From Promethearchaeia archaeon (GTDB taxonomy: Archaea; Asgardarchaeota; Lokiarchaeia; Sigyniarchaeales; SOKP01), in contig JAHQWH010000096.1 of the NCBI GenBank assembly GCA_029856105.1, positions 1 through 35,945 on the forward strand: 35,945 bases of DNA, given 5' to 3'. Under the pieces are notes generated by a model that searched no databases, was not told the DNA's origin, and saw only the letters and a list, made by a program, of their open reading frames with translations. This document shows, piece by piece, positions 15,457-24,010 of the stretch. How positions within the stretch are numbered: position 1 is the stretch's first letter; every line of letters begins with the position of its first letter. A program made the position numbers and the translations under genes.

Positions 15457-16713
15457 TTATGGTAAAGCATAATCTCTTCCATAGGTTTTATCAGTAAAGA
15501 TGTAGATTTTATCTTCGCCATTACCAATTGCTTTTCCATTAATTCGTAATTTTGCGAATATAGGCTTTTCTTTAGTTCCTCTTGGAGTTTTACTAACTTG
15601 TTTTTCTTTGAATTTAATAACTTCTGCTTTTTGATGAATGTATGTGTCTGTATTATTACCCATAATAATTAAATCGTCATTTTTAGTTAAATATCCGTTA
15701 TCCAACGAAATTTTAGTATAATCTTTCGTATAATCCTCAATTTGACCAACTTTGATATATCTGAAATGTGATAAATTTGAAGGGGATTTATGTTGATGGT
15801 CTTCTTCAGTCATTCTCTTAAAGTAAAATCCGGGAGTAAATCCTCGATTATAAACTTTCTTCAAGTCGGTAACCCATAGACCTACTTTTTTTTTTGAAAA
15901 AGTACCGTTATAATATGCCTCAATAGCTTCTCGGTAGATTTTTGCAACCACCTCGACATAGTGAGGGTGACGCATCCTACCTTCAATTTTAAAAGCATCA
16001 ACCTTGGCTTCAATGAATTTAGGTATGTGGGCAATTGTACAAAGGTCTCTTGAATTCATGAACCTAACACCATCGTAGATGTATTCTGCTCCAGACTCCT
16101 CCCTTACCCACCAGCGTCTTCTACAAGGTTGTATACAATTACCTCGGTTTGCTGATTTCTCTTCGGTTCCACAAATATCTTGAGAAAAATAACATCTGCC
16201 ACTTATGGAAGTGCACATCGCTCCATGAATGAAAATTTCAATTTCAGTTTTTGACAGATTCCTCTTAATTTCTTTAATCTTCTCTAAAGATAACTCCCGT
16301 GCTAAGATGATCCTTTCTGCTCCTAATTTTTCATAAAATTGAGCAGAAAGTGAATTTGAAACATTACATTGCGTGGATATATGAAAAGGGATTCCAGTTT
16401 CTTTAGCTACTTGAGCCGCTGCTATATCATGTACGATTACAGCGTCTATCCCTGCATTTTTACTCTCTCTTATTATATTTCTCAGAATTTTTATTTCATT
16501 ATCATAAACCAAAATATTGGTTGCTAAATATGATTTTAAATTATTATTATGACAAAAATTAACAATTTTATCTAAGTCTTCTAAAGCAAAATTCTCCGAA
16601 CGCATCCTCATATTAAACTTTTCAATTCCAAAATATATGGAATCAGCATATTTTGAGGCAGCTTTTATTGCCTTAAAGTTTTTAGCAGGTGCCAATAATT
16701 CAACCTTTTCCAT
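15457..16713 (-). CDS. Peptidase U32 family protein (TrhP/RlhA-like)
   Basis: The 418-residue protein has the U32 core: KVELLAPAKNFKAIKAA at the start, the N-terminal TIM-barrel-like half, EIFIHGAMCTSISGRCYFS near residue 160, and FKIEGRMRHPHYV near 240. Cysteines C167, C174, C193 (with C197) and C225 match the positions that hold an iron-sulfur cluster in bacterial members. Despite the name, well-studied relatives are not proteases but RNA or quinone hydroxylases that use prephenate (TrhP on tRNA U34, RlhA on 23S rRNA). Which substrate this archaeal protein uses is unknown. A C-terminal beta domain (VGQIEDYTKDYTKISLDNG) resembles that of YegQ-type proteins. It is a single gene, divergent from the membrane protein at 16860. 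The start is the ATG at 16713. Confidence 0.88.
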   Translation of the reverse strand: MEKVELLAPAKNFKAIKAASKYADSIYFGIEKFNMRMRSENFALEDLDKIVNFCHNNNLKSYLATNILVYDNEIKILRNIIRESKNAGIDAVIVHDIAAAQVAKETGIPFHISTQCNVSNSLSAQFYEKLGAERIILARELSLEKIKEIKRNLSKTEIEIFIHGAMCTSISGRCYFSQDICGTEEKSANRGNCIQPCRRRWWVREESGAEYIYDGVRFMNSRDLCTIAHIPKFIEAKVDAFKIEGRMRHPHYVEVVAKIYREAIEAYYNGTFSKKKVGLWVTDLKKVYNRGFTPGFYFKRMTEEDHQHKSPSNLSHFRYIKVGQIEDYTKDYTKISLDNGYLTKNDDLIIMGNNTDTYIHQKAEVIKFKEKQVSKTPRGTKEKPIFAKLRINGKAIGNGEDKIYIFTDKTYGRDYALP

Positions 16714-16859
16714 ATATAATGTTTTAATTTCTTTTCAAAAAAATATATCTACTTAAAACCTAAATACAATATTGAAAATGTGAAAATTCTCTTTTTTAAA
16801 ATAGTTCTCCTAGAAATTGAAAAAATTTAAGATAAAAAGACAATTTTGAATTTTAATTT

Positions 16860-17909
16860 ATGAGTGAAGAAAAAAATAGTCAATTCATCGTTTGGATAAA
16901 AAGAAGAAAACGTCTAATCATTGGATTAGGTACCATTTTACTATTAATTTTTATGACGTTTTTCATAGATTTTTTGCAATTTATTCAAAAATTAATCGCT
17001 GTAGGTTTTTTCGGGTTAATAATTTTTGTAATAACATACACTATTGCGTTTATATTAAGAGCATATAAATTAAAATTAATTTTTAAAGGTCTTAATCTAA
17101 ATATTAAATATTCAACCGCGTACTTCTCAACTGGAGCTTCATTTGTTATTAATGATCTAACTCCCGGTAAATTAGGAGATTTAGCTAAAATATTTATAAT
17201 AAAAGATGAAGAAAATATCAATCTTAGCGAATCTGTAGCAGCGATTGCGATTGAAAGAATACTAGATTTAATCCTACTTTTTATTATCAGTTGTTTTGCG
17301 TTAATATATCTTTATATTAGTAATTTCAGTGGATCGACCTCTGGGCAAATTTTAGGTCAAAATATTCAATTTTATTTAGCTATTGGGGCGATAATTATTA
17401 TTGGAATACTAGTGATCTTAATTTTACTCCTATATAAAACTGAGTTCATAATTAATATTTTAAAGAAAATATCACCAAAACTAGCTCATTATTTGGGACG
17501 ATTTGTGATAAATTTTAAAGAGGGTATGAAGAAATTCAAAGATCATAAACGAGAATTAATTTACATAATCTTGCTGGGTTTTCCAACCTGGATAATAGAT
17601 GCATCTATTGTTATTATATTTTTTTACATACTAGGGTTTCAATTAAACATGTTATTATTGATATTTGCCATTATACTTACTTTTTTTAGTAAAACTTTTC
17701 CTATTACTCCGGGGGGTTGGGGAATTTCAGAAAACGTAGGAGCTGCATTTATTTACTTCTTTTATTCTCTCACAATTACATTCCCTGAGATTTTATCAAT
17801 ATTTATAATAGATCACTTATTCAGAAGCGCCTATCTCTTATTTTTTGGAGGGTACTCTATTTTTCATTATAACTTTAGCTTAAAAAAGATTGAGCCAATT
17901 AATAATTAA
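16860..17909 (+). CDS. Lysylphosphatidylglycerol synthase-type transmembrane (flippase-like) protein
   Basis: This 349-residue integral membrane protein has about eight hydrophobic helices after a basic N-terminus (IKRRKRLI). The signature of the UPF0104/LPG synthase transmembrane family is present: a helix with YFSTGASFVINDLTPGKLGDLAKIF near residue 80, ERILDLILLF near 130, and FPITPGGWGISENVGAAF near 280. In bacteria the domain is the flippase part of MprF. In archaea stand-alone copies usually sit beside glycosyltransferases, and a role in moving lipid-linked material is suspected but unproven. Here the next genes are a methyltransferase, a GT2 enzyme and a GT-C-like protein, which supports a glycan or lipid context. 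The start ATG has no obvious ribosome site. Confidence 0.87.
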   Translation: MSEEKNSQFIVWIKRRKRLIIGLGTILLLIFMTFFIDFLQFIQKLIAVGFFGLIIFVITYTIAFILRAYKLKLIFKGLNLNIKYSTAYFSTGASFVINDLTPGKLGDLAKIFIIKDEENINLSESVAAIAIERILDLILLFIISCFALIYLYISNFSGSTSGQILGQNIQFYLAIGAIIIIGILVILILLLYKTEFIINILKKISPKLAHYLGRFVINFKEGMKKFKDHKRELIYIILLGFPTWIIDASIVIIFFYILGFQLNMLLLIFAIILTFFSKTFPITPGGWGISENVGAAFIYFFYSLTITFPEILSIFIIDHLFRSAYLLFFGGYSIFHYNFSLKKIEPINN

Positions 17910-17954
17910 TATGATTTCCATAAAAATTTAGAAATTAAAATTAGTTAAGTAAAT

Positions 17955-18659
17955 ATGGATTACAGAGATTATATAGACGGGCAAACTGGAGAGCAATTTT
18001 GGTTTAGGGGTAAAAAAGATTTAATTAATATACTAATGAATAAAATTGGTCGTAAAAACCTAAAAATCTTAAATATTGGAGCCGGAACTGGCGTCGATCT
18101 TGAAATAATGAATCGATTTGGCAATATATTTATTATTGATGTTAATAAAAAAGCTTTAGATTTAATCCCATCAAAGTTATATGCTGAAAAAAAAGTATGC
18201 GATGCGATAGCTTTACCTTATCCAAATGATTTTTTTGATATCGTGTGTTCATTTGATGTTTTTGAACATATAAAGAATGATAAAAAAGCGGTTTTAGAAG
18301 CTCATAGAGTATTAAAAAAAAAGGGACACCTTTTACTCATGGTTCCTGCCTTTAATTTTTTATTTAGTGCACACGATAAAGCGTTACTACATTATCGAAG
18401 ATATAGCAAAAAGAAATTATATGAATTATTGAGAATTTTCAAATGTGAATATCTTAGCTATTGGAATTTAATTTTATTTATCCCTCTTTCTATCTTAAGA
18501 ATATTAAAAAAAAGAGCAAAACCAAAAACAGATTATTTTAACCTTCCCTCCTTACTAGAGAAAATCTTTTTAAATTTCTTAAGAATTGAAAATAAATTAA
18601 TTTTGAAAGATTATCGACTCCCATTTGGTCTTTCCTTAGTCGGAGTTTATAGAAAGTGA
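17955..18659 (+). CDS. Class I SAM-dependent methyltransferase
   Basis: The 234-residue protein shows the Rossmann methyltransferase motifs: ILNIGAGTGVDLE (motif I, SAM binding), NIFIIDVNKKAL (acidic end of strand 2), YPNDFFDIVCSFDVFEHI (motif post-II/III) and HRVLKKKGHLLLMVPAF (motif IV onwards). AHDKALLHYRRYSKKKL after strand 5 is typical of methyltransferases found in polysaccharide or glycolipid gene clusters. The target is not known; the flanking membrane and glycosyltransferase genes make a sugar or lipid acceptor likely. It lies 45 bases after the flippase-like gene on the same strand, probably as an operon. Its last 24 bases overlap the convergent glycosyltransferase gene. Confidence 0.88.
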   Translation: MDYRDYIDGQTGEQFWFRGKKDLINILMNKIGRKNLKILNIGAGTGVDLEIMNRFGNIFIIDVNKKALDLIPSKLYAEKKVCDAIALPYPNDFFDIVCSFDVFEHIKNDKKAVLEAHRVLKKKGHLLLMVPAFNFLFSAHDKALLHYRRYSKKKLYELLRIFKCEYLSYWNLILFIPLSILRILKKRAKPKTDYFNLPSLLEKIFLNFLRIENKLILKDYRLPFGLSLVGVYRK

Positions 18660-19391
18660 CTTTTGTTTTTTTCTATTAATCTTTCTTTCCATAATTAGTC
18701 TAAATTTCAGTGTTAGTATATATCTTACCATAGATTTTTCTTTTTTAATTGAAATATAGGATTTAGGGCCTTCCACCCAAATAACCGGAACCTCTTTTAT
18801 TCGGTAACTCTTCTGTTGGGCTCTAATTAACATTTCAGAGTCCCAAAATGCTCTTCTTTGTAAATTCCATCCCATATCCTTTACCAAATCACGAATAACT
18901 TCATATTTAAATAATTTAAAACCACATTCGTGGTCTCTAACACGAGAACCAAAATATAGATTTAAAAATGTATTAAAAATTTTTGATACAATAAACCTAT
19001 ATGGAGTCCTATTTAGTTTTGCTCCTTTTTGATATCGACTTCCTATTACAATATCAAATCCTTTTTTCATTTCAGCAATCAATTGGGGGAGCGAACTCAT
19101 ATCTGTTGAAAGATCAGCATCCATAAAAAATATTAAGTCCCCTTTTTTACCCTGTTTTACAAACATTTTAGCAAGATTTTCTCTAACTGAAGGGCCATTG
19201 CATTTTAAATGTATAACATTATCGATGTTAATAGAATCTAGTATATCACCAGTTCGATCAGTGCTTCCATCATTAACAACATAAATCTTATAATCATTTG
19301 TTAATAGCTTGGAAAACTTGGGAGCCATGTAACGAAGGTTTTGTTCTACAAATTCCTCTTCGTTGTAAACAGGAATGAAAATTTTAATCAT
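18636..19391 (-). CDS. Family 2 glycosyltransferase, dolichyl-phosphate glucosyl/mannosyltransferase-like
   Basis: This 251-residue GT-A enzyme begins IKIFIPVYNEEEFVEQNL. It shows VVNDGSTDRTGDIL (UDP/GDP-sugar binding), FFMDADLSTD (DxD-type metal site), VIGSRYQKGAK, HECGFKLFKYEVI and RRAFWDSEMLIRAQQ. This order matches the DPM1/ALG5 group that loads a sugar on dolichyl phosphate at the cytosolic face of the membrane. There is no membrane helix, as in soluble DPM1. The open frame extends to a TTG at 19424, but I use the ATG at 19391 because it sits directly before the family's first strand. The lipid-linked sugar could feed the GT-C-like protein encoded next door at 19492; that link is inferred. 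Confidence 0.87.
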   Translation of the reverse strand: MIKIFIPVYNEEEFVEQNLRYMAPKFSKLLTNDYKIYVVNDGSTDRTGDILDSINIDNVIHLKCNGPSVRENLAKMFVKQGKKGDLIFFMDADLSTDMSSLPQLIAEMKKGFDIVIGSRYQKGAKLNRTPYRFIVSKIFNTFLNLYFGSRVRDHECGFKLFKYEVIRDLVKDMGWNLQRRAFWDSEMLIRAQQKSYRIKEVPVIWVEGPKSYISIKKEKSMVRYILTLKFRLIMERKINRKKQKSLSINSD

Positions 19392-19491
19392 AATAGAGTA
19401 ATTCCGATGTAAGCAGAAATTCAAGGTTTATATAGATTAATAAATTTTATAATTTAATTAAATTTTAGAATTACTGTTTTACAAGATAATC

Positions 19492-20553
19492 ATGCGAGAA
19501 AATTCAGAACAGTCAGAATTAAGCTTAATTAATCGTATCCTATCTCATAAAGCTCTTATTTTTATTTTAGCTGGAATTCTTATTAGGGTTGTAATGTTAA
19601 TTTTTTATTATGTCATTCAAATTATAGAACCTGGGAGGAGTTGGGGTGATGTAGAAATCAATTACTACATTTTTGAGACATATCCTCCTCTCTCACAAAT
19701 ATTTCTATTTGTCTTCAAATTCTTGTCATTTGGGATACTCGAAATTTTCGCATTCTGGGCATTTTTCTTTGACATGCTAATCATGATTGTATTTTATTAT
19801 GTCTTAAAAAGCTTCGATATTCCTAAAAAGCTATACGCTTATGGTTTATTTTTTATTAATCCATTTCTCTTTTTAAATAATGTTTTTAGTTTATCTAATT
19901 GCGGTTATCATATAACGGACTCGTTTTTTTTCTTACTTTTCTTTATGGCATTGTATTATTTTCCTAAAACTAAAAAAATTCACAGATATTTATTCTATTC
20001 CTTCTTAGCACTCTCAATATGCGCAAAGTTATATACTCTACCAGTAATTGGACTTCTCTTTCTAAAATTGTTGTATGATAAGAATTGGGATGAATTAAAG
20101 ATATTTCTTATAACAACAGTTATAATTATGTTTATCTTTTTAATATCACCCGTTTTTTACTTGGAAGGTTATTTGGAATTCTACGCATTTTGGAATCAGA
20201 GGGGCGAGGGTTATTTACCACTCTATATTAGAATTATCCCTGCAGCTGTTTTAACCGTATCGTATTTGATAATTAGGTTTAGAAAAGCAGATTCATTTGA
20301 AATCGTCTTTATCTCAATATTCATTATGGCATCTTTTATATTTTTCAGTAATCCTTACATAAGATACTTTCAACCATTCATCTTTTTTGGAATATTAAAA
20401 CCTAAAGAATTCTTTGACTTAAATCTAAATTTACGATTTACTAAACTCAAGATAAAAATTGATAATAATTTACTCGTTTTTATCGTTTCAATAATTTGCG
20501 TCTTTTTGGCTATAATATTAATTATGTTCATATTAGACCCAACTTATTTCTAA
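19492..20553 (+). CDS. Polytopic membrane protein, GT-C-like glycosyltransferase
   Basis: The 353-residue protein has about nine or ten hydrophobic helices. After the first helix comes an outward loop with the acidic pair in SWGDVEINYYIFETYPPLSQIF. An early acidic loop followed by a YPPL-like helix is common in GT-C glycosyltransferases (GT87, PIG-M and DUF2029-like) that use polyprenyl-phosphate sugars on the outer face of the membrane. Later features include FINPFLFLNNVFSL, AKLYTLPVIGLLFLKLLYD and NPYIRYFQPFIFFG. I do not recognise an exact family. It is divergent from the GT2 gene, which may supply its lipid-linked donor. The start is the ATG at 19492. Confidence 0.72.
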   Translation: MRENSEQSELSLINRILSHKALIFILAGILIRVVMLIFYYVIQIIEPGRSWGDVEINYYIFETYPPLSQIFLFVFKFLSFGILEIFAFWAFFFDMLIMIVFYYVLKSFDIPKKLYAYGLFFINPFLFLNNVFSLSNCGYHITDSFFFLLFFMALYYFPKTKKIHRYLFYSFLALSICAKLYTLPVIGLLFLKLLYDKNWDELKIFLITTVIIMFIFLISPVFYLEGYLEFYAFWNQRGEGYLPLYIRIIPAAVLTVSYLIIRFRKADSFEIVFISIFIMASFIFFSNPYIRYFQPFIFFGILKPKEFFDLNLNLRFTKLKIKIDNNLLVFIVSIICVFLAIILIMFILDPTYF

Positions 20554-20654
20554 TTTTTTTTAGAGTCTAATCTAAAACCCATAATCATAGAATAATTTGA
20601 TCTAAAGAATACCTTAGTTTTGCCAAATTTTAAATTATAATTTAAAACCTAAAT

Positions 20655-21890
20655 TCATTCTGATAATTGAATACTAGTAGGGATTATAGCCGCCTTTGGA
20701 GTATTTCCATGAAGTTTTTCTAAATCTTCGATTAAGTTTTTCCATTCATTAAACAATTGGACGGATTTTGGATAGAAATGATATAAATCTGGTTTACTAA
20801 TATTTGGAGAAAAGAAATATACATTTCTTCTCTTTACAAACGCTTTCCATAGAATTCCATTCCCGAAATTGTTATATAATTTAGCACCCGTCTCAGCAAT
20901 TAAACTATGAAAACCCTTGCCTTCGTACGAAGATGACATTATAACAATCGTGCCTTTTCTATCAAGAAATCTATTTGAAGCCGTCATTAAAATGTTAAAC
21001 GCTTTTATCGATTGGTTCAATTCAGAATCTTCTGGGTAAGAATTTAAGAAACAAATTTGATTTTCTAGGGTTATTTCTGTCGAATAAGATTCCTTTGCGG
21101 CTTCCATAGCTTTTCTATGTGCGTCTCGATAATGACCTGAATAGATATCAGTTATTTTGCCAATTTCATTCATTACTACATTGACTGAAAAATCTAAGCC
21201 AACATTATCAGCAATATCCTCAATATCTTCCCTTATTTCAGTCATTCTTCCGATTCCTGCTCCAATTCCTCGCATTCCTGCAGAATGATTTGCCTCGAGC
21301 GTGCGAATACCACATACTCCTGGCAACACTATTTTGGCACCGCCCCCAAAGCCAGCTAAAGGGTGGGGAATAACACCACCTACAGCAATTTTTAAATCTG
21401 CGTTGTAATAAGTTCTATTTACATCAATAGGCGTCCCTATCTTAGAATCTCCTAGATGTACAAGGTTCTCGTAAGGATGGTGATTTTCGATTTTAAACCT
21501 ACTTACAATTTCTTTTCCTAGTTTTAATAAGCAATCGTTTTTATTCATTGGTCTATGAGCACCAAGTGCAAATAAAATTGTGATTTGCTCTTCTGAGATA
21601 TCAGCTTTTTCTAGTTCTTCAAAAACAAACGGAAGAATTTTCGATGATGGCGTCGTTCTTGTCATATCGTCTACAACGATTACCACCCTTTTTCTCCCTT
21701 GGGCAATAACAGATAAGTTAGGAGTTCCTATTGGGTTTAGTATCCCTTTTCTAATATCTTCACTTGATAATTCTGGAGCGTCAGCATCTTTCATTCTACA
21801 GATGGAAGCCTCCCAAGAATCGGGGAATTCTAACTCTAAATAACGTGGGTCCCTCCAAGCTGCCCACGGAACTTTATATTGTTTAACCAT
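20655..21890 (-). CDS. larA: LarA-type nickel-dependent 2-hydroxyacid racemase (DUF2088)
   Basis: The 411-residue protein has the LarA signatures in order: DDMTRTTP (residues 74-81), GAHRPM with H112, VIPHPLAGFGGGAK with H176 and K186, and LEANH with H202. In Lactiplantibacillus LarA, H108, H174 and H200 take part in catalysis or nickel binding and K184 carries the nickel-pincer (NPN) cofactor. The spacings H-to-K (10) and K-to-H (16) are identical here, so this should be a cofactor-bearing enzyme. Family members racemise or epimerise lactate, malate, phenyllactate and other 2-hydroxy acids, so the substrate is open. The cofactor makers LarB, LarC and LarE are not in the window. It stands alone on the minus strand; the start is the ATG at 21890. 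Confidence 0.88.
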   Translation of the reverse strand: MVKQYKVPWAAWRDPRYLELEFPDSWEASICRMKDADAPELSSEDIRKGILNPIGTPNLSVIAQGRKRVVIVVDDMTRTTPSSKILPFVFEELEKADISEEQITILFALGAHRPMNKNDCLLKLGKEIVSRFKIENHHPYENLVHLGDSKIGTPIDVNRTYYNADLKIAVGGVIPHPLAGFGGGAKIVLPGVCGIRTLEANHSAGMRGIGAGIGRMTEIREDIEDIADNVGLDFSVNVVMNEIGKITDIYSGHYRDAHRKAMEAAKESYSTEITLENQICFLNSYPEDSELNQSIKAFNILMTASNRFLDRKGTIVIMSSSYEGKGFHSLIAETGAKLYNNFGNGILWKAFVKRRNVYFFSPNISKPDLYHFYPKSVQLFNEWKNLIEDLEKLHGNTPKAAIIPTSIQLSE

Positions 21891-22029
21891 TCATATTCAC
21901 TACATTTGAAAGAATTACTTAATAATAATAATCGCTTTTATTCTTAATAAAACATCAATAATAACACTAAAAATCCAAGTGATTCTTTAATTTTTTATAC
22001 AATGAAAATTAAAAAATAAAAACAAGAAA

Positions 22030-22527
22030 ATGAACCAAAAAAATAAAGATAGAATTTCTAAAGACGAGTATTTCATGAAAATAGCGAAAGTCGTCTCAGA
22101 AAGAAGTACGTGCATAAAGCGTAAAGTTGGCGCGGTGTTAGTAAAGGATTCTCATATATTGTCGACAGGATATAATGGCGCTCCGTCTGGATTTAAACAT
22201 TGTACTACAGAAACATGCGTTCGAAAAAATCTAAAAAGCGGTGAAAGACCCGAACTATGCCGAGGAGTACATGCCGAAGCTAATTGTATAATACAAGCTG
22301 CTATACATGGTACTTCAATTAAGGGTAATACAACTCTTTATACTACGATTTTTCCTTGTATGACTTGCTTAAAATTAGTTATCAATGCTGGGATTAAAAA
22401 AATTGTGTATATAGAAGGTTATAATATGGAAAATGAAGTTAAGAAAGATTTGTTAAACGAATCAGGTTTAATAATTATTCCTTTAATGATAAAACAACAT
22501 TTGACTGACACTAAAACAACTTTCTAG
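22030..22527 (+). CDS. comEB: dCMP deaminase (ComEB-like), C-terminal end altered by an insertion
   Basis: This zinc enzyme deaminates dCMP to dUMP for dTMP synthesis. The 165-residue product carries the HAEAN motif (H81, E83) and PCMTC (C110, C113), plus the extra metal-binding Cys/His set in the CTTETCVR...ELCRG insert typical of dCMP deaminases. Codons 114 to 152 (22369-22486), directly after PCMTC, are repeated exactly at 24154-24271. In this copy the protein runs on as MIKQHLTDTKTTF. After the second copy the same frame would end NC and stop. The ancestral enzyme was therefore probably 154 residues, and the present tail was supplied by inserted DNA. The catalytic core is intact, so activity is likely kept. 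Confidence 0.92.
   Translation: MNQKNKDRISKDEYFMKIAKVVSERSTCIKRKVGAVLVKDSHILSTGYNGAPSGFKHCTTETCVRKNLKSGERPELCRGVHAEANCIIQAAIHGTSIKGNTTLYTTIFPCMTCLKLVINAGIKKIVYIEGYNMENEVKKDLLNESGLIIIPLMIKQHLTDTKTTF
22369..22486 (+). repeat. 118-base direct repeat, left copy (3' part of dCMP deaminase gene)
   Basis: This copy lies inside the intact deaminase gene. It is identical, base for base as far as I can align it, to 24154-24271, 1,785 bases downstream in the same orientation. Confidence 0.92.
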
Positions 22528-22565
22528 TGCAACTAACAATTTTTAAGTGCAACTAACAATTTTAA
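22526..22565 (+). repeat. Two tandem copies of a 20-base repeat
   Basis: AGTGCAACTAACAATTTTTA is followed at once by a near-identical copy. The first copy overlaps the altered stop codon of the deaminase gene (TAG at 22525-22527). Confidence 0.8.
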
Positions 22566-22644
22566 GGAAAAAATGTTGATGAGTTTTTTAAATAAGTCTT
22601 GGAATGAATTTAAGAATATTTTGGAATGACAAATACTTTTTGGA

Positions 22645-23031
22645 ATGTCTTGGAATATAGGAATTTATATGATAGTTACATTAATGTTAATCCCGAATTT
22701 TTTTCTAATGATATGTATCTTTACTGCCACTGGTGGTTTGATGGTTTCTTACTTATTATACCAATCAAAACTTGTTCCACGATTCATTTCGATTATTGGT
22801 TTAATTGGGTATGGCTTGTTTTTAATCGCAACTCTCCTTGAATTGTTGGGTTACAGTAGTTTTAATGCTTTAAATTTTCCAGGAATGATATTTTATATTC
22901 CAGGGGGAATATTTGAAGTAATTCTACCAGTATGGCTGATTATAAAAGGTTTTAATAATGAGACTCTCATTTCTGCATCCGAAAAAATGGAAATAAGCTA
23001 TAAATTAGAGTATCTTAAATCTATTACCTAA
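22645..23031 (+). CDS. DUF4386-like membrane protein, probably N-terminally truncated
   Basis: The 128-residue product has three hydrophobic helices. Its C-terminal two thirds resembles the end of DUF4386 proteins: GGLMVSYLLYQSKLVPRFISIIGLIG, a helix, then IPGGIFEVILPVWLIIKGFN. Complete members have roughly 220 or more residues, so about the first half is missing. Upstream in the same frame there is an ATG at 22573 followed by 18 codons and a TGA (22627-22629), and the sequence TTGGAAT recurs four times in about 50 bases; this looks like decay or slippage around a lost 5' half. It may be a pseudogene or a short expressed remnant. The function of DUF4386 is not known. It lies within the inserted cassette. 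Confidence 0.5.
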   Translation: MSWNIGIYMIVTLMLIPNFFLMICIFTATGGLMVSYLLYQSKLVPRFISIIGLIGYGLFLIATLLELLGYSSFNALNFPGMIFYIPGGIFEVILPVWLIIKGFNNETLISASEKMEISYKLEYLKSIT

Positions 23032-23245
23032 TTTTTTTTATATTAAAAAAAAGTAAAAATTTAGTTATTTACCTTTCAAGAGCCCTCCATATTAATTTTG
23101 ATTATATTTTGAGAAGATATTTTTCGAAAAAGAATGACTGAAAATACTAATACCCATAAAAGATAATTCTTAGAACGTTTCATCATAATTCTCGATGAAG
23201 AAATTCAAAAACTTAAAGAGGTTCTAAACATTACAAACTTAAACT

Positions 23246-24010
23246 ATGGATTTTTGGAAATATTACGATGTTACGCACAAGGAGCATCTCGTGTGCAATC
23301 CTATGAGCATCGAAAAATTAAACGAGCTTATCACCCTCTTGGCGTTAAAATCAGGTTCAAAAGTGTTAGAAATCGCCACCGGTAAAGGAGAGTTTCTGAT
23401 TCGGCTCGTCGAAAAGTATAATGTATCCGCAATAGGCGTTGATATCTCGCCCTACCATCTCGGTGATGCTAAAAGAAAAGCGAAAGAGCGTGTCCCGAAT
23501 GCCGATTTAACACTAATTGAAATGGACGGTGCCAATTATAAGCCCGATACACCAGAGAGCTTTGACCTCACATGTTGTTTAGGTGCCAGTTGGATTTATA
23601 ACGGACATGAGGATACACTTAAGTATTTGATGAGCCAAACAAAGCGCAACGGACTCGTCGTTGTGGGAGAACCATTTTGGATCAGCAAGCCACCAAAAGA
23701 GTATTTCGATCTCTCGGAAATAAAATATGAGATGTTCAGCAAGCACGCTGGGAACGTGCAAATTGGGGAAAATCTCGGTCTAAAACTGCTATACACTTTC
23801 GTGAGCACCCATGATGAGTGGGATAGATATCTCGGGCTCCAGTGGTATGCAATAGACAAGTATGCTCAGGTATATCCAGAAGATCCCGACCTTCCCGAGT
23901 TTTTGGCCAAATTAAATAAAGAGAAAAAATTATATCTGAAATGGGAGCGGGAGGCATTAGGGTGGGCTATTTATGTGTTTAGAAAGACGTTGGAAAGACT
24001 GGATTGCTGA
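23246..24010 (+). CDS. Class I SAM-dependent methyltransferase, foreign-looking
   Basis: The 254-residue protein has SAM-binding motif I (VLEIATGKGEFLIRL), the acidic strand 2 end (AIGVDISPYHL), an acidic strand 3 position (LIEMDGANY), motif IV (FDLTCCLGASWIY) and motif VI (NGLVVVGEPFW). The rest (KWEREALGWAIYVFRK) is a mixed C-terminal part typical of small-molecule methyltransferases of the Methyltransf_25/11 type. The substrate is unknown. Several 60-base lines in this gene are 42-47% GC by count against about a third in the window generally, and codons such as CTC, GCC and TCC are used more, so it was probably acquired. It is the only complete gene inside the cassette at 22487-24153. The start is the ATG at 23246. 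Confidence 0.85.
   Translation: MDFWKYYDVTHKEHLVCNPMSIEKLNELITLLALKSGSKVLEIATGKGEFLIRLVEKYNVSAIGVDISPYHLGDAKRKAKERVPNADLTLIEMDGANYKPDTPESFDLTCCLGASWIYNGHEDTLKYLMSQTKRNGLVVVGEPFWISKPPKEYFDLSEIKYEMFSKHAGNVQIGENLGLKLLYTFVSTHDEWDRYLGLQWYAIDKYAQVYPEDPDLPEFLAKLNKEKKLYLKWEREALGWAIYVFRKTLERLDC

Noticed and set aside
22626..22841. 71-codon plus-strand frame (MTNTFWNVLEY...)
   Set aside because: It overlaps the DUF4386 fragment in another frame, has no recognisable domain and reads as an out-of-frame shadow.
23134..23245. Short frame MTENTNTHKR-stop followed by FLERFIIILDEEIQKLKEVLN
   Set aside because: It is interrupted by a stop after ten codons and is out of frame with the methyltransferase. It may be gene debris, but no family could be recognised.
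23579..23957. Three minus-strand frames of 60-87 codons opposite the methyltransferase
   Set aside because: They arise from the higher GC of the real gene on the other strand; no domain or ribosome site was seen.
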